From assembly GCF_034314165.1 (NCBI RefSeq), contig NZ_JAVIWK010000001.1, positions 4,417,001-4,481,000 on the forward strand: a stretch of DNA of 64,000 nucleotides. Reading direction: 5' to 3'. The notes under the pieces were generated by a model, which was not told the DNA's origin, searched no databases, and saw nothing but the letters and a program-made list of their open reading frames with translations. Origin of the DNA: Pseudomonas sp. Bout1. GTDB taxonomy: Bacteria > Pseudomonadota > Gammaproteobacteria > Pseudomonadales > Pseudomonadaceae. The position numbers were made by a program, and so were the translations under genes. Shown here piece after piece: positions 22,246 to 35,677 of this stretch; position 1 is the first letter of the stretch; every line of letters begins with the position of its first letter.

Positions 22246-23241
22246 ATGGGTTTGCTGATCGAAGGACGCTGGCATGACCAGTGGTACGAAAGTAGCGCAG
22301 ACGGCGCCTTCCAACGGGAACAGGCGCAACGCCGCAACTGGGTAACCGCCGATGGCGAGCCCGGCCCAACCGGAGAAGGCGGTTTCAAGGCCGAAGCCGG
22401 CCGCTATCACCTGTACGTCTCCCTCGCCTGTCCCTGGGCACACCGCACATTGATCCTGCGCAAGCTCAAAGGCCTGGAAAGTCTGATCGATGTGTCTGTT
22501 GTCAGCTGGTTGATGCTGGAAAACGGCTGGACGTTCGACAAGGCCCATGGCTCCAGCGGCGACAAACTCGACGATTTCACCTACATGCACCAGCGCTATA
22601 CCGCCGATACCGCCAGCTACACCGGCCGCGTCACGGTGCCGGTGCTGTGGGACAAGAAGCTCAAGCGGATTGTCAGCAATGAGTCGGCAGAGATTATCCG
22701 CATGTTCAACAGCGCGTTTAATGAACTGACCGGCAATCAGCTGGATTTCTATCCCGAAGCACTGCGCTCGAGCATTGACGCATTGAACGACCGGATCTAT
22801 CCCGCCGTGAACAACGGCGTGTACCGCGCAGGCTTTGCGACCTCGCAAAAGGCTTATGAAGCGGCTTTTGACGACGTGTTTGCCGAACTGGATCACCTTG
22901 AGCAGCACTTGGGTGAGCATCGCTATTTAGCGGGGGAATACCTGACGGAAGCCGATGTAAGGCTTTTCACCACGGCGATCCGCTTTGATGCTGTGTACTA
23001 CAGCCACTTCAAATGCAACCTGCGGCGGATTGCGGATTATCCGAATTTGTCGAATTGGCTGAGGGAGCTGTACCAGTGGCCGGGGATTGCCGAGACGGTG
23101 GATTTTGCCCACATCAAGGGACACTACTACGCCAGTCACCGTACGATTAACCCGACGGGGATCGTGCCGAAGGGGCCTTTGCAGACGTTTGAGGCGGAGC
23201 ATGACCGCGCGAGACTGAGCGGAAAAGGCATCTTGAGCTGA
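22246..23241 (+). CDS. yqjG: Glutathionyl-hydroquinone reductase
   Basis: A 331-aa Xi-class glutathione transferase that removes glutathione from glutathionyl-hydroquinones. The catalytic Cys62 lies in LACPWAHRTL. The N-terminal thioredoxin fold is followed by an all-helical domain starting near residue 165 (RSSIDALNDRIYPAVNNGVY). Length agrees with E. coli YqjG. AAGGAG lies before the ATG. It is followed by a REP cluster. Confidence 0.92.
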   Translation: MGLLIEGRWHDQWYESSADGAFQREQAQRRNWVTADGEPGPTGEGGFKAEAGRYHLYVSLACPWAHRTLILRKLKGLESLIDVSVVSWLMLENGWTFDKAHGSSGDKLDDFTYMHQRYTADTASYTGRVTVPVLWDKKLKRIVSNESAEIIRMFNSAFNELTGNQLDFYPEALRSSIDALNDRIYPAVNNGVYRAGFATSQKAYEAAFDDVFAELDHLEQHLGEHRYLAGEYLTEADVRLFTTAIRFDAVYYSHFKCNLRRIADYPNLSNWLRELYQWPGIAETVDFAHIKGHYYASHRTINPTGIVPKGPLQTFEAEHDRARLSGKGILS

Positions 23242-23249
23242 CAAACCCT

Positions 23250-23359
23250 GTGGCGAGGGAGCTTGCTCCCGCTGGGCTGCGCAGCGGCCCCAAAATCCTG
23301 GGAGCGCTTCGCACTCCAGCGGGAGCAAGCTCCCTCGCCACAGCAAGCTCCCTCGCCAC
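23250..23359. repeat. REP pair of the GTGGCGAGGGAGCTTGC type
   Basis: GTGGCGAGGGAGCTTGCTCC and its inverse (ending GAGCAAGCTCCCTCGCCAC at 23341) form a REPIN-like inverted pair around a GC-rich spacer. A third partial copy follows at 23342-23359. These are dispersed repeats of the P. fluorescens group. The pair lies between convergent yqjG and cysG. Confidence 0.85.
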
Positions 23360-23386
23360 AGGAACAGTCTTGCCACAGGAGAGGTG

Positions 23387-24781
23387 TCAGACTTCGGACT
23401 GAGCGCCTTCAAACCACTTCAGCTTCTCACGCAACTGCACCACTTCTCCCACAATCACCAGTGTCGGTGCATGAACTTCATGCTCCGCCACCATGCGCGG
23501 CAGGTCAGCCAACGTGCCGGTAAACACCCGCTGGTTGGACGTAGTGCCTTGCTGGATCAACGCCGCCGGCGTATCCGCCGAACGACCATGCTTGATCAGC
23601 TGTTCACAGATGATCGGTAACCCGATCAACCCCATGTAGAACACCAGGGTTTGCGAAGGCCCCACCAGGTCACTCCACGGCAGGTCCGACGTCCCGTCCT
23701 TCAAGTGCCCGGTAATGAAGCGAACCGATTGCGCATAGTCGCGGTGGGTCAGCGGAATACCGGCATACGCCGCGCAACCACTGGCCGCCGTAATACCCGG
23801 CACCACCTGGAACGGGATGCCATGGGCCGCCAGCTCTTCGATCTCTTCACCACCACGCCCAAAGATGAACGGATCGCCACCCTTGAGCCGCAATACACGC
23901 TTGCCTTGCTTGGCCAGGTCCACCAGTTGTTGGTTGATCTGGTCTTGCGGCACGGCATGGTCGGCGCGACGCTTGCCAACATACACACGCTCGGCATCAC
24001 GACGGCACAGCTCAAGAATCGCCGGTGCCACCAGGCGGTCGTAGAGCACCACATCCGCCTGTTGCATCAAGCGTAAAGCGCGGAAGGTCAGCAGGTCGGG
24101 ATCACCCGGGCCTGCACCCACCAAATAGACCTCGCCCGGTGCATGCGGCGGCGCGCCGTTGATTTTCTCGACCAGCAAACGCTCGGCTTCATCGCCCTGC
24201 CCGGCCAATTGCCGATCAGCAATCGGGCCTTGAAACACTTCTTCCCAGAATGCACGGCGCTGCTGCACCTGCGGGAACAAGCCTTTGACCTGGCTACGAA
24301 AGCGCGCTGCCAACCCGGCCAGTTGGCCGTAGGTCGACGGAATCCAGGTTTCCAGCTTGGCGCGGATCAAGCGTGCCAGCACCGGCGCATCGCCGCCGCT
24401 GGACACTGCGATGACCAACGGCGAACGGTCGACAATCGCCGGGAAGATCACGCTGCACAAGGCCGGCGCATCCACCACATTGACCGGCACGCAACGGCGC
24501 CGCGCATCACTGGACACTTGGGCGTTCAGTGGCTCGTCGTCGGTTGCGGCGATGATCAGGGTGCAACCGTCGAGGTCGGCCTCCTGATAACCGCGCAAAA
24601 TCAGTTCACCGCCACTGCCCTGTACCAGTTCACGCAACTGGTCTTCAACCTGGGGAGCAACCACCCGCAACAACGCGCCGGCGTCGGCCAGCAGCCGGGA
24701 TTTGCGCAAGGCAATCTCCCCGCCACCGACGACCAACACACGACTGCCGCGCAGGTTATGAAACAGCGGCAGAAATTCCAT
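23387..24781 (-). CDS. cysG: Siroheme synthase (fused CysG)
   Basis: A 464-aa trifunctional enzyme making siroheme from uroporphyrinogen III. Residues 1-150 form the NAD-dependent dehydrogenase/ferrochelatase ([13 protein letters not shown]). Residues about 215-464 form the SAM-dependent methyltransferase ([36 protein letters not shown]). Siroheme serves sulfite and nitrite reductases. The start ATG abuts the serS stop (TAAATG), so it is the last gene of the rarA-crcB-serS-cysG operon. Confidence 0.97.
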   Translation of the reverse strand: MEFLPLFHNLRGSRVLVVGGGEIALRKSRLLADAGALLRVVAPQVEDQLRELVQGSGGELILRGYQEADLDGCTLIIAATDDEPLNAQVSSDARRRCVPVNVVDAPALCSVIFPAIVDRSPLVIAVSSGGDAPVLARLIRAKLETWIPSTYGQLAGLAARFRSQVKGLFPQVQQRRAFWEEVFQGPIADRQLAGQGDEAERLLVEKINGAPPHAPGEVYLVGAGPGDPDLLTFRALRLMQQADVVLYDRLVAPAILELCRRDAERVYVGKRRADHAVPQDQINQQLVDLAKQGKRVLRLKGGDPFIFGRGGEEIEELAAHGIPFQVVPGITAASGCAAYAGIPLTHRDYAQSVRFITGHLKDGTSDLPWSDLVGPSQTLVFYMGLIGLPIICEQLIKHGRSADTPAALIQQGTTSNQRVFTGTLADLPRMVAEHEVHAPTLVIVGEVVQLREKLKWFEGAQSEV

Positions 24782-26452
<1,671 letters not shown>

Positions 26453-26453
<1 letters not shown>

Positions 26454-27775
26454 TACTTTCTCCGCTGTTTCGGGCTGAGCCGGTCGAGTTGGGCGAGGTG
26501 ATTCAGTTTTTCGCCGATCTTCAGCTCCAGGCCGCGGGGCACCGGCTGGTAGAACGGCTGCGGCTCAAGGTCATCCGGGAAGTAATCTTCGCCAGCGGCA
26601 TAGGCGTCTGGCTCATCGTGGGCGTAGCGGTATTCATCGCCATAGCCGAGCTGCTTCATCAGCTTGGTAGGCGCATTGCGCAGGTGCAGCGGCACTTCGA
26701 GGGAACCATGCTCGGCGGCGGCACGCAGGGCGGACTTGAAGCCCATGTACACCGCGTTGCTCTTCGGCGCGCAGGCCAGGTACGTGATGGCCTGGGCCAC
26801 CGCCAACTCGCCTTCTGGGCTGCCCAGGCGTTCCTGCACGTCCCAGGCGGCCAGGCACAGGCTCAATGCGCGCGGGTCGGCGTTGCCGATGTCTTCGCTG
26901 GCCATACGCACCACGCGCCGGGCCAGGTACAGCGGGTCGCAACCACCGTCGATCATGCGTGCAAACCAGTACAGCGCGCCGTCGGGGTTGGAGCCGCGCA
27001 CCGACTTGTGCAGCGCGGAAATCTGGTCATAGAACGCCTCGCCGCCCTTGTCGAAACGCCGGCGGGTGTCGCCCAGCAGGCTTTGCAGCAAATCGACACC
27101 GATCTCGCTGCCGTCTTCTGCCAGGTCAGAAGCGTTCTCCAGCAGGTTGAGGAAACGTCGACCATCACCGTCGGCAGCGGTTAGAAGAATCTTGAAACCT
27201 TCCTCGCTGACGCTCAACTGGCGCTTACCCAAACCCTTGTCTTCGCTCAACGCGCGCTGCAACAGCTTTTGCATCGCCGCTTCATCAAGGCTTTTGAGAA
27301 CATAGACACGCGCCCGGGACAGCAAGGCGTTGTTCAGTTCAAAGGACGGGTTTTCGGTGGTAGCGCCAATAAAGATCAGCGTGCCGTCTTCGACGTACGG
27401 CAAAAACGCATCCTGCTGCGACTTGTTGAAGCGATGCACTTCGTCGACAAACAAGATGGTGCGCTTGCCGTATTGCCCAGCCTGCTGCTTGGCGATTTCT
27501 ACCGCCTGGCGGATCTCCTTGACCCCGGCCAGCACCGCAGAAACCGTTTCGAAGTGTGCATCCGAGACTTTCGCCAGCAGCCGCGCCAGGGTAGTTTTAC
27601 CCACCCCCGGCGGCCCCCAGAAAATCATCGAGTGCAGCGCACCCTGCTCCAGGGCTTCGCGCAAAGGCTTGCCGCGAGCGAGCAGGTGTTCCTGCCCGAC
27701 GTACTCGTCCAGGTTGGTCGAGCGCAGGCGCGCCGCCAGAGGCTGAGCAATCGGGTCACTTCGAAACAGGTCCAT
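26453..27775 (-). CDS. rarA: Replication-associated recombination protein RarA (MgsA)
   Basis: A 440-aa AAA+ ATPase acting at stalled replication forks. Walker A is [12 protein letters not shown], Walker [10 protein letters not shown], sensor 1 GATTENPSF. The N-terminus [15 protein letters not shown] resembles an SSB-like or clamp-like tail seen in the family, and the C-terminal tetramerisation domain is complete. It is the second gene after lolA in the minus-strand cluster ftsK-lolA-rarA. Confidence 0.97.
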
Positions 27776-27802
27776 GGGCAGCGTTTGAAACCTCTGGGCA
27801 GT

Positions 27803-28426
27803 TTATTCCTGGATCACGTCGGCACCCTTGGGGATGTCGAACTTGAACTTGGACGCCGGCACCGGCTGGTTGGCCTTGACCCCGGAGAACAGGATGTCGG
27901 TACGCTGGCCGACACTGTCGATCAGGCGCATGTTGTTGATCACACCGTTGCCAAACGACAGGTTCAGGCTGTCAAACAGCGTGTCCTTGGACTTCGGCTT
28001 GAGCGTGAACTCGATCACATTGCTGGTCTGCTTGGAGGTGATTTCGAAGCTGTCGTTGATTTTTGACACGTCGCCCGACAGCAGCAATGCCGGCGTCTGG
28101 TTCAGGCGCGGATCCAGCTTCTTGATCGTGGCCTGCTCCAGGTCCGGGTCCCACAGGGTGACTTTCTGGCCGTCGGATACGATGGTCTGCTCGGCCTTCC
28201 CTTCCGTGTGCCAATAGAACAGCCCCGGGCGCTGTACGGCCATTTCACCTTCGGTCTGCTGCAACTGGGTGCCGCCGGCATCCAGGGTCAACTGGGAGAA
28301 GCGCGCGGTCAGGGTCTTGGATTTGTCCAGCAGGTTGGTCAGGCTTGCAACGGAAGCCGGGTCAGCGTGAGCCGAAACAGCAGTCAGGGCCAGTGCCGGC
28401 AACAACAGCATGCGGATAAGACGCAT
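27803..28426 (-). CDS. lolA: Periplasmic lipoprotein chaperone LolA
   Basis: A 207-aa carrier that takes lipoproteins from LolCDE to LolB. The signal peptide [21 protein letters not shown] is followed by [20 protein letters not shown]. The mature half-barrel is intact to the end ([12 protein letters not shown]). It lies 57 nt after ftsK, the conserved gamma-proteobacterial order. Confidence 0.97.
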   Translation of the reverse strand: MRLIRMLLLPALALTAVSAHADPASVASLTNLLDKSKTLTARFSQLTLDAGGTQLQQTEGEMAVQRPGLFYWHTEGKAEQTIVSDGQKVTLWDPDLEQATIKKLDPRLNQTPALLLSGDVSKINDSFEITSKQTSNVIEFTLKPKSKDTLFDSLNLSFGNGVINNMRLIDSVGQRTDILFSGVKANQPVPASKFKFDIPKGADVIQE

Positions 28427-28483
28427 GGGAGTCCTCTTAGATTCGTTTGCAAGGCGTGCCGCGTGTTGCCACGCGGCACGTAA

Positions 28484-30892
28484 TCAGTCACGCATCTGCG
28501 CAGGCGCTATGACTTCGCGCGAGCCGTTGGTGTTCATCGAGGTGACCACGCCGGCCATTTCCATGGCTTCGATCATGCGCGCGGCACGGTTGTAGCCAAT
28601 CTTCAGCTTGCGCTGTACAGCGGAGATCGAGGCGCGGCGGCTCTCAAGCACGAACTGCACCGCTTCGTCGTAGAGCGCATCGGTCTCGGCATCATCGTCG
28701 CCACCGCCGCTGCCACCGTCGAAGCCGCTGCCGGCCTCTTCGACGCCTGCAAGGATGTCGTCGTTGTATTCCGGAGCACCACGCAGTTTCCAGGCTTCCA
28801 CCACACGGTGCACTTCATCGTCGGAGACGAAGGCGCCGTGAACACGGATCGGCAGGCTGGTACCCGGCGGCATGTAGAGCATGTCACCATGGCCCAGCAG
28901 TTGCTCGGCACCGCCCTGGTCGATGATGGTCCGGGAGTCGATCTTGCTCGACACCTGGAACGCCATACGGGTGGGGATGTTGGCCTTGATCAGGCCGGTG
29001 ATCACGTCCACCGATGGGCGCTGGGTAGCCAGGATCAAGTGGATACCGGCGGCCCGTGCCTTCTGGGCGATACGGGCGATCAGCTCTTCGACCTTCTTGC
29101 CGACGATCATCATCATGTCGGCAAACTCGTCGACCACCACCACGATGGTTGGCAGCTTGGTCAAGAGCGGCGCTTCGTCGTGAATGCTTTCGCGCTTGTA
29201 CAGCGGGTCGGTCAGCGGTGTGCCGGCGTCCTGGGCTTCCTTGACCTTGGCGTTAAAGCCCGACAGGTTACGTACGCCCATCTTCGCCATCAATTTGTAG
29301 CGCCGCTCCATCTCGGCCACGCTCCAGCGCAGCGCGTTGGCGGCGTCCTTCATGTCGGTCACCACCGGGCACAGCAGGTGCGGGATGCCTTCGTAGATCG
29401 ACAGCTCAAGCATTTTCGGGTCGATCATGATCAGCTTGGCGTCTTCCGGCCCCGACTTGAACAGGATCGACAGGATCATTGCGTTCACGCCCACCGACTT
29501 ACCGGAACCGGTGGTACCGGCAACCAGCAAGTGCGGCATTTTCGCCAGGTCTGTGATGACCGGCTTGCCGCCGATGTCGTGGCCCAGGGCCAGGGTGACC
29601 GGCGATTTGAAGTTGTCGTATTCCGGGGTCGACAGCACTTCGGAGAAGCGCACGATCTGCCGGTCTTCGTTGGGAATCTCGATACCGACGGTGGTCTTGC
29701 CCGGAATCACTTCCACCACCCGCACACTGGTCACTGCCAGTGAACGCGCCAAGTCCTTGGCCAGGTTGGAGATGCGGCTGACCTTGACGCCCGCAGCCGG
29801 CTGGATTTCGTAGCGGGTAATCACCGGGCCTGGGTGAATCGAGTCCACCGAAACTTCGACGCCAAATTCCTTGAGCTTGATTTCCAGCAGGTGGCCGACG
29901 GCCGCCAGGGACTCCGGGGAATAATTGAGCTGTTTCTTTTCCGCAGGATCAAGAATCGAGATCGGCGGCAAGGTGCCTTCCACGGCGCTGTCGACAAACA
30001 GTGGCGCCTGCTTCTCTTTCTGCACGCGGTGGCTCGGCTCGGGTGCCTTGGGCGGCGCAGGCGCGATCACCGGCGGTACCTGCTTCTCGCGGTCCGACAT
30101 GTGTTTGGTCAGGGCCTGTTCGCGTTCAATCAGGCGCTCCTTGACCTTGGCTTGCTCACGCCGGTCCGGCGTGCTCGGGGCCACCACCTCGTTGACGCGG
30201 GTGTCGACCTCGCGCAGTTGCGCAACCATGCGTTTGCGATCTACCCGGGCCGACCACCAGCGATTGGCGGCGCCCTGGAACAGTTCGAGCAGGTCGAGGG
30301 TGATCTTGCCGGTTACGTCCATCACCTTGAACCACGACAGATCGGTGAACACGGTGAGGCCGAACAGGAACAGCGCGATGAACATCAAGGTACTGCCCTG
30401 GATGTTCAGGGTTCTGCGGGCCAGGTCGCCGAGGCTTTCGCCCAACGCGCCGCCGGCACCGGCCGGCAAACCGGTGGGTGCGTGGAAGTGGATATGCGCC
30501 AGCGCCGCGCCGGACAGCACCAGGAACACCAGGCCGATCAGGCGCCAGGAAAACAGCCAGCCGCTCCACTGCCACGGCTCATGGCGCTGGCGGAATATCT
30601 GCCAGGTCTTGATGGCCAGCAGCAACGGGAAGATATACGCGAAGTAACCCAGCACCATGAACAGGATATCGGCGCTGTAGGAGCCGGCCGGGCCACCGAA
30701 GTTCTGCACGTCTTCAATTTTGCTGTTGTGGCTCCAGCCCGGATCGTCCTTGCCATAGGTCAGCAAGGCCATCATCAGGAACAGGCACAGGGCGCCAATG
30801 GCGATCAGTGCACCTTCCTTGAGTCGGTAGTGCAGGTGCTGGCGCCAGGCGGGCACGACTGCGGCTTTAGGTGTTGCGGCGGATTTCTTCAA
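28484..30892 (-). CDS. ftsK: DNA translocase FtsK
   Basis: An 802-aa divisome protein that pumps DNA to the dif site and activates XerCD. The N-terminus carries four to five membrane helices (about 25-200), followed by a short linker (about 210-310, with [18 protein letters not shown]), the RecA-like motor (Walker [13 protein letters not shown], Walker [12 protein letters not shown]), and the KOPS-reading gamma winged helix at the end (about 735-802). The linker is short compared with E. coli FtsK, as usual in Pseudomonas. Confidence 0.98.
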   Translation of the reverse strand: MKKSAATPKAAVVPAWRQHLHYRLKEGALIAIGALCLFLMMALLTYGKDDPGWSHNSKIEDVQNFGGPAGSYSADILFMVLGYFAYIFPLLLAIKTWQIFRQRHEPWQWSGWLFSWRLIGLVFLVLSGAALAHIHFHAPTGLPAGAGGALGESLGDLARRTLNIQGSTLMFIALFLFGLTVFTDLSWFKVMDVTGKITLDLLELFQGAANRWWSARVDRKRMVAQLREVDTRVNEVVAPSTPDRREQAKVKERLIEREQALTKHMSDREKQVPPVIAPAPPKAPEPSHRVQKEKQAPLFVDSAVEGTLPPISILDPAEKKQLNYSPESLAAVGHLLEIKLKEFGVEVSVDSIHPGPVITRYEIQPAAGVKVSRISNLAKDLARSLAVTSVRVVEVIPGKTTVGIEIPNEDRQIVRFSEVLSTPEYDNFKSPVTLALGHDIGGKPVITDLAKMPHLLVAGTTGSGKSVGVNAMILSILFKSGPEDAKLIMIDPKMLELSIYEGIPHLLCPVVTDMKDAANALRWSVAEMERRYKLMAKMGVRNLSGFNAKVKEAQDAGTPLTDPLYKRESIHDEAPLLTKLPTIVVVVDEFADMMMIVGKKVEELIARIAQKARAAGIHLILATQRPSVDVITGLIKANIPTRMAFQVSSKIDSRTIIDQGGAEQLLGHGDMLYMPPGTSLPIRVHGAFVSDDEVHRVVEAWKLRGAPEYNDDILAGVEEAGSGFDGGSGGGDDDAETDALYDEAVQFVLESRRASISAVQRKLKIGYNRAARMIEAMEMAGVVTSMNTNGSREVIAPAQMRD

Positions 30893-31379
30893 AACGGGTC
30901 TTTTCCTGCGCCTTTAGCGCGTCCATCTATTGAATGACTGCAAAATACTGCCCAATCCGGGCAGGTAAAAAAGAAACGAGTGCCGGTGAAGCTACTTTTA
31001 ACACTCTGCAACTGATTCATGAAACGGCGATAACGCCCCAATGGCCGCATTGTACGGGTTTGTGTGCGCTATGCCACGCACTTGGCCCCACGTTACACAG
31101 CATAGCCAATGTTCAGTTTCATAACGTTCAATTTGAGCATGCATTGTCTTTACTGACAAAGGCTTATGAGCTGTTTTTGCCAATCCAGGCAAGCTTGCCG
31201 ACCGACGTACGCGATTACGACCACGGCCCCGGCATAGAGTTGCAGAAACACCCGTTCATGCTTATCTGTACCGATCCCATGTTCGGGGTAGCCCCAGAGC
31301 GTTTCGTCGACAATAATCACAGCTCTCGCAACGGGCACCATCGCCGTTACCGCCCTCCCCTTCCGTAAGCCTGGATGCC
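30893..31379. other. Divergent intergenic region ftsK-aat, no trxB
   Basis: 487 bp between the ftsK start and the aat start. Open frames occur on both strands (for example 30934-31368), but none has a ribosome binding site or resembles a known protein. In P. aeruginosa PAO1 the thioredoxin reductase gene trxB1 lies here; no trace of its FAD or CxxC motifs is seen. The region should hold the divergent promoters. Confidence 0.6.
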
Positions 31380-32060
31380 ATGCTGACCTGGTTACAACGC
31401 AATACCCTGACGTTTCCACCGCTGGCCAAGGCCATGCGCGAACCCAATGGCCTGCTCGCCGCCGGTGGCGACCTTTCGGCCGACCGCTTGATCCACGCCT
31501 ACCGCCATGGCTGCTTTCCCTGGTTTTCGGAAGGCCAGCCAATCCTCTGGTGGTCGCCCGACCCGCGCACCGTGCTGTTCCCTGACGAACTGCATGTTTC
31601 CCGCAGCCTCGGCAAATTGTTGCGCCAGCAGCGCTACACCGTCACTTTCGACCAGGATTTCGCCGCCGTCATCCAGGCCTGCGCCGCGCCGCGCAGTTAT
31701 GCCGACGGCACGTGGATCACCGAGGCCATGCAGAGCGCCTACCTGCAGCTGCACCAGCGCGGCTATGCGCACTCGGTGGAAGTCTGGGACGAGGGCGAAC
31801 TGGTCGGCGGCCTGTATGGCCTGGCGATGGGCCAGTTGTTCTTCGGCGAATCCATGTTCAGCCGTGCCGACAACGCCTCGAAGTACGGCTTTGCCACCCT
31901 GGTCAGGCAATTGCAGGCCTGGGGCTTTGTGCTGATCGACTGCCAGATGCCCACCGACCACCTGCACAGCCTCGGCGCCCGCGCCATCCCCCGCAGCGAT
32001 TTTGCGAACTTCCTGCGCGACCATCTGGACCAACCCAGCGATGCCCCGTGGGTTTCCTAG
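31380..32060 (+). CDS. aat: Leucyl/phenylalanyl-tRNA-protein transferase
   Basis: A 226-aa enzyme that adds Leu or Phe to N-terminal Lys or Arg of proteins and so creates N-degrons for ClpS/ClpAP. Family motifs: [60 protein letters not shown], and FFGESMFSR. The next gene, bpt, has a related job and clpA/clpS are nearby. Confidence 0.97.
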   Translation: MLTWLQRNTLTFPPLAKAMREPNGLLAAGGDLSADRLIHAYRHGCFPWFSEGQPILWWSPDPRTVLFPDELHVSRSLGKLLRQQRYTVTFDQDFAAVIQACAAPRSYADGTWITEAMQSAYLQLHQRGYAHSVEVWDEGELVGGLYGLAMGQLFFGESMFSRADNASKYGFATLVRQLQAWGFVLIDCQMPTDHLHSLGARAIPRSDFANFLRDHLDQPSDAPWVS

Positions 32061-32115
32061 GCGACTTTCCCACACCTGGCTTACACTTATTTCAAAGCTT
32101 ATCCGAGGGTTGATC

Positions 32116-32823
32116 ATGACCGAGCTGGCGCGTTTGAAGTTTTATGCCACTCAACCCCACTCTTGCAGCTATCTGCCCGATGAGCAGGCCACCACGCTGT
32201 TCCTCGACCCCAGCCAGCCGATGGACGTGCATGTGTATGCCGATTTATCGGAAATGGGCTTCCGGCGCAGCGGCGACCACCTCTATCGGCCCCACTGCCA
32301 GAACTGCAACGCCTGCGTACCGGCGCGCATCCCGGTGGCGCAGTTCCTGGCGGACCGCAATCAGAAGCGCATCCTCAAGCGCAATGCCGACTTGACCGTC
32401 ACTGCCGCCAAACCGGCTTTCAGTGAAGAATACTTCGACCTTTACCAACGTTACATCGAGCAGCGCCACGCCGACGGCGACATGTTCCCGCCCAGCCGCG
32501 ACCAGTTTTCCACGTTCCTGGTGCGCGACCTGCCGTTCTCGCGCTTCTACGAGTTCCGCCTTGAAGGACGCCTGGTGGCGGTCGCCGTCACCGACCTGCT
32601 GCCCAATGGCCTGTCGGCGGTCTACACCTTTTATGAGCCCGCCGAGGAACGTCGCAGCCTGGGACGCTTCGCGATTTTGTGGCAGATCGGCGAAGCCTTG
32701 CGCCTGGAATTGGAGGCGGTGTACCTCGGATACTGGATCAAAAACTGCAAAAAAATGAACTACAAGACCCAATATCGGCCCATTGAGCTGCTAATTAACC
32801 AAAGATGGGTCACCTTGAACTAG
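32116..32823 (+). CDS. bpt: Aspartate/glutamate leucyltransferase Bpt
   Basis: 235 aa from the ATG starting [20 protein letters not shown]. Bpt adds Leu to proteins with N-terminal Asp or Glu. It is related to eukaryotic arginyltransferase Ate1, with the Cys cluster [15 protein letters not shown] and the conserved [19 protein letters not shown]. The longer frame from 32002 overlaps aat and is not favoured. Confidence 0.96.
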
Positions 32824-32923
32824 AACCTCTTGGCTTAAACACCCTTTTTCGGGCACAATGCACGCCGCTTTTGCCTGGCGCAGTTGCACCGGGCCATTCA
32901 CTGGATACCGAGGGCTTTACTGC

Positions 32924-33142
32924 ATGTCGAAAGAAGACAGCTTCGAAATGGAAGGCACTGTCGTCGACACCCTGCCCAACACCATGTTTCGTGTGGAGTT
33001 GGAAAATGGGCACGTCGTAACCGCGCATATCTCCGGCAAGATGCGCAAGAACTACATTCGTATTCTTACCGGTGACAAAGTGCGCGTCGAACTGACGCCC
33101 TATGACTTGAGCAAAGGGCGCATCACTTACCGCGCTCGTTAA
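32924..33142 (+). CDS. infA: Translation initiation factor IF-1
   Basis: 72 aa from the ATG of [20 protein letters not shown]. It is a single OB-fold that occupies the ribosomal A site during initiation. The sequence ends [13 protein letters not shown] (KGRITYRAR), as usual. The open frame upstream (32858) is not needed. A terminator follows directly. Confidence 0.98.
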
Positions 33143-33154
33143 TCAAGTCAATAC

Positions 33155-33182
33155 AAAACGCCCGGTTATGCCGGGCGTTTTT
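33155..33182 (+). terminator. Terminator after infA
   Basis: ACGCCCGG-ttatg-CCGGGCGT with flanking A- and T-runs. Confidence 0.9.
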
Positions 33183-33217
33183 GTGTGCGCGCAATTATTT
33201 GAACACCGCACACCCTT

Positions 33218-33304
33218 GTGGGAGCTGGCTTGCCTGCGATGGCGGCCTGTCAGCAAGCACACCAACCGCTGACCCTCCGCTATCGCAGGCAAGCCAGCTC
33301 CCAC
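33218..33304. repeat. REP pair of the GTGGGAGCTGGCTTGCC type
   Basis: GTGGGAGCTGGCTTGCCTGC at the left and its inverse (GCAGGCAAGCCAGCTCCCAC) at the right form a REPIN-like pair around about 40 bp. It lies between infA and clpA. Confidence 0.9.
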
Positions 33305-33333
33305 ATTTGATCTCCAGCAGGTTCCAGGCAGCA

Positions 33334-33357
33334 AAAAGGCGCCTCTCGGCGCCTTTT
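33334..33357. terminator. Terminator after clpA (bidirectional)
   Basis: AAAAGGCGCC-tctc-GGCGCCTTTT is symmetric and sits 20 nt from the clpA stop. Confidence 0.85.
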
Positions 33358-33377
33358 GGCTTTGTTACAGTTAGCTA

Positions 33378-35648
33378 TCAGGCCATTTCAGCCGTGGTTT
33401 CGAACTCAAAGGTCAGCTCGCCGTCCTTCAGGTCGATATGCACCACGCCACCATGGTCCGCCAGTTCGCCGAACAGGATCTCTTCCGCCAATGGGCGCTT
33501 GATCTTGTCCTGGATCAGGCGAGCCATTGGTCGAGCGCCCATAGCCGCGTCGTAGCCACCTTCTGCCAGCCAGTTACGCGCCGCATCCGTGACTTCCAGC
33601 TGCACGCGCTTGTCTTCCAACTGCGCCTGAAGCTCGGTGAGGAACTTGTCCACCACGCTTTTGATGACCTCATGGCTGAGGCGACCAAACTGGATAATGG
33701 TGTCCAGGCGGTTGCGGAATTCCGGCGTGAAACTCTTCTTGATCACTTCCATGGCGTCGGAAGAGTGGTCTTGATGAGTAAAGCCAATGGAAGCCCGCGC
33801 GGCCGTTTCGGCACCGGCGTTGGTGGTCATGATCACGATCACGTTACGGAAGTCCGCCTTGCGCCCGTTGTTGTCGGTCAGGGTGCCGTGGTCCATCACC
33901 TGCAACAGCAGGTTGAAGACTTCCGGGTGCGCCTTCTCGATTTCATCGAGCAGCAGTACGCAATGTGGCTGCTTGGTGATCGCCTCGGTCAACAGGCCGC
34001 CCTGGTCGAAGCCGACATAGCCCGGAGGCGCACCGATCAGGCGCGACACTGTGTGACGCTCCATGTACTCGGACATGTCGAAACGCACCAGCTCGATACC
34101 CATGGCCTTGGCCAGTTGCCGCGCCGCTTCGGTCTTGCCGACGCCGGTAGGCCCGGCGAACAGGAACGAACCCACCGGTTTGTCTGGCGACTTGAGGCCC
34201 GCACGCGACAGCTTGATCGCGGTGGACAACGAATCGATGGCCGCATCCTGACCAAACACGGTCAGCTTGAGGTCACGCTCCAGGTTACGCAGCAGCTCCC
34301 GGTCGGAGGTGTTGACGTGTTTTGGCGGAATCCGCGCGATCTTCGCCACGATGTCCTCGACCTGAGGCACGTCGATGCGTTTCACGCGCTTCTCAACCGG
34401 CTGCAGGCGCTGGTAGGCACCCGCCTCGTCGATCACGTCGATGGCCTTGTCCGGCATGTGCCGGTCGTTGATATAGCGCGACGCCAGCTCGGCAGCTGCA
34501 CGCAGCGCCTCATCGGTGTACTCGATGCCATGGTGCGCTTCGAAACGCCCCTTGAGCCCGCGCAGGATGCCGATGGTGTCTTCAACCGAAGGCTCGGACA
34601 CGTCGACTTTCTGGAAACGGCGCGCCAGGGCACGGTCTTTTTCGAAGATCCCGCGAAATTCCTGGAACGTGGTCGAACCGATGCAACGGATATCGCCCGA
34701 AGACAGCAACGGCTTGAGCAGGTTCGAAGCATCCATCACGCCACCGGAAGCTGCACCGGCACCGATAATGGTGTGGATCTCGTCAATAAACAGGATCGCC
34801 TGCGGGCGTTTCTTCAGTTCGCCGAGCAGCGCCTTGAAGCGCTTCTCGAAGTCGCCACGGTACTTGGTCCCGGCGAGCAACGCGCCCAGGTCAAGGGAGT
34901 AGACGACGCTGTTGGCCAGCAGGTCTGGTACCTGGTTATCAACAATGCGCTTGGCCAGGCCTTCGGCAATCGCGGTTTTACCCACGCCTGCTTCGCCCAC
35001 CAACAGCGGGTTGTTCTTGCGCCGACGCGCCAGGATCTGCGCCACGCGCTCGACTTCCAGCTCACGCCCTACCAGCGGATCGATCCGCCCCTGGCGCGCC
35101 AGTTCGTTGAGGTTGCTGGCATAGGCGTCCAGCGGATTGCTCGAAGAAGAAGACTCACCGCCCTCGTCATCCTGCATATCCTGCTCACCTTCAGAGTGAT
35201 CGCCATGCCCCGGCACTTTGGAAATGCCATGGGCGATGTAGTTGACGACGTCAATACGGGCAACGCTTTGCTGCTTGAGCAGGAATACGGCCTGGCTTTC
35301 CTGCTCGCTGAAGATCGCCACGAGCACATTGGCCCCTGTGACTTCGCGCTTGCCGGAGCTCTGTACGTGGAAAACGGCACGCTGCAGTACCCGCTGAAAG
35401 CCCAGGGTTGGCTGGGTCTCGCGGTCCTCGTCATGAACGGGGATCAACGGCGTGGTGGAGTCGATAAACTCCTGCAGGTCATGCTTGAGTTTGTCGAGAT
35501 TGGCACCACACGCACGCAGTACGGTGGCGGCAGCTTCGTTATCCAAAAGTGCCAAAAGCAGGTGCTCGACGGTCATGAATTCATGACGCTTCGAACGGGC
35601 CTCCTTGAAGGCAAGATTGAGGGTGACTTCGAGCTCGCGGTTTAACAT
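33378..35648 (-). CDS. clpA: ATP-dependent Clp protease ATPase subunit ClpA
   Basis: A 756-aa AAA+ unfoldase that feeds ClpP. It has the N-domain (1-145) that binds ClpS, an acidic linker ([11 protein letters not shown]), AAA-1 ([25 protein letters not shown]) and AAA-2 ([25 protein letters not shown]), with a ClpP-binding IGF-type loop expected in AAA-2. It is downstream of clpS with a 29-nt gap. Confidence 0.98.
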   Translation of the reverse strand: MLNRELEVTLNLAFKEARSKRHEFMTVEHLLLALLDNEAAATVLRACGANLDKLKHDLQEFIDSTTPLIPVHDEDRETQPTLGFQRVLQRAVFHVQSSGKREVTGANVLVAIFSEQESQAVFLLKQQSVARIDVVNYIAHGISKVPGHGDHSEGEQDMQDDEGGESSSSSNPLDAYASNLNELARQGRIDPLVGRELEVERVAQILARRRKNNPLLVGEAGVGKTAIAEGLAKRIVDNQVPDLLANSVVYSLDLGALLAGTKYRGDFEKRFKALLGELKKRPQAILFIDEIHTIIGAGAASGGVMDASNLLKPLLSSGDIRCIGSTTFQEFRGIFEKDRALARRFQKVDVSEPSVEDTIGILRGLKGRFEAHHGIEYTDEALRAAAELASRYINDRHMPDKAIDVIDEAGAYQRLQPVEKRVKRIDVPQVEDIVAKIARIPPKHVNTSDRELLRNLERDLKLTVFGQDAAIDSLSTAIKLSRAGLKSPDKPVGSFLFAGPTGVGKTEAARQLAKAMGIELVRFDMSEYMERHTVSRLIGAPPGYVGFDQGGLLTEAITKQPHCVLLLDEIEKAHPEVFNLLLQVMDHGTLTDNNGRKADFRNVIVIMTTNAGAETAARASIGFTHQDHSSDAMEVIKKSFTPEFRNRLDTIIQFGRLSHEVIKSVVDKFLTELQAQLEDKRVQLEVTDAARNWLAEGGYDAAMGARPMARLIQDKIKRPLAEEILFGELADHGGVVHIDLKDGELTFEFETTAEMA

Positions 35649-35677
35649 AGCTTCACCTCATACCCAAGTGGTCGGAG

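Noticed and set aside
30934..31368. 144-aa open frame between ftsK and aat
   Set aside because: No ribosome binding site and no resemblance to trxB or another family; composition looks non-coding.
33438..35645. 735-aa open frame on the plus strand
   Set aside because: It lies entirely opposite clpA, a clear gene with full domain motifs; GC-rich codon bias leaves the complementary frame open.
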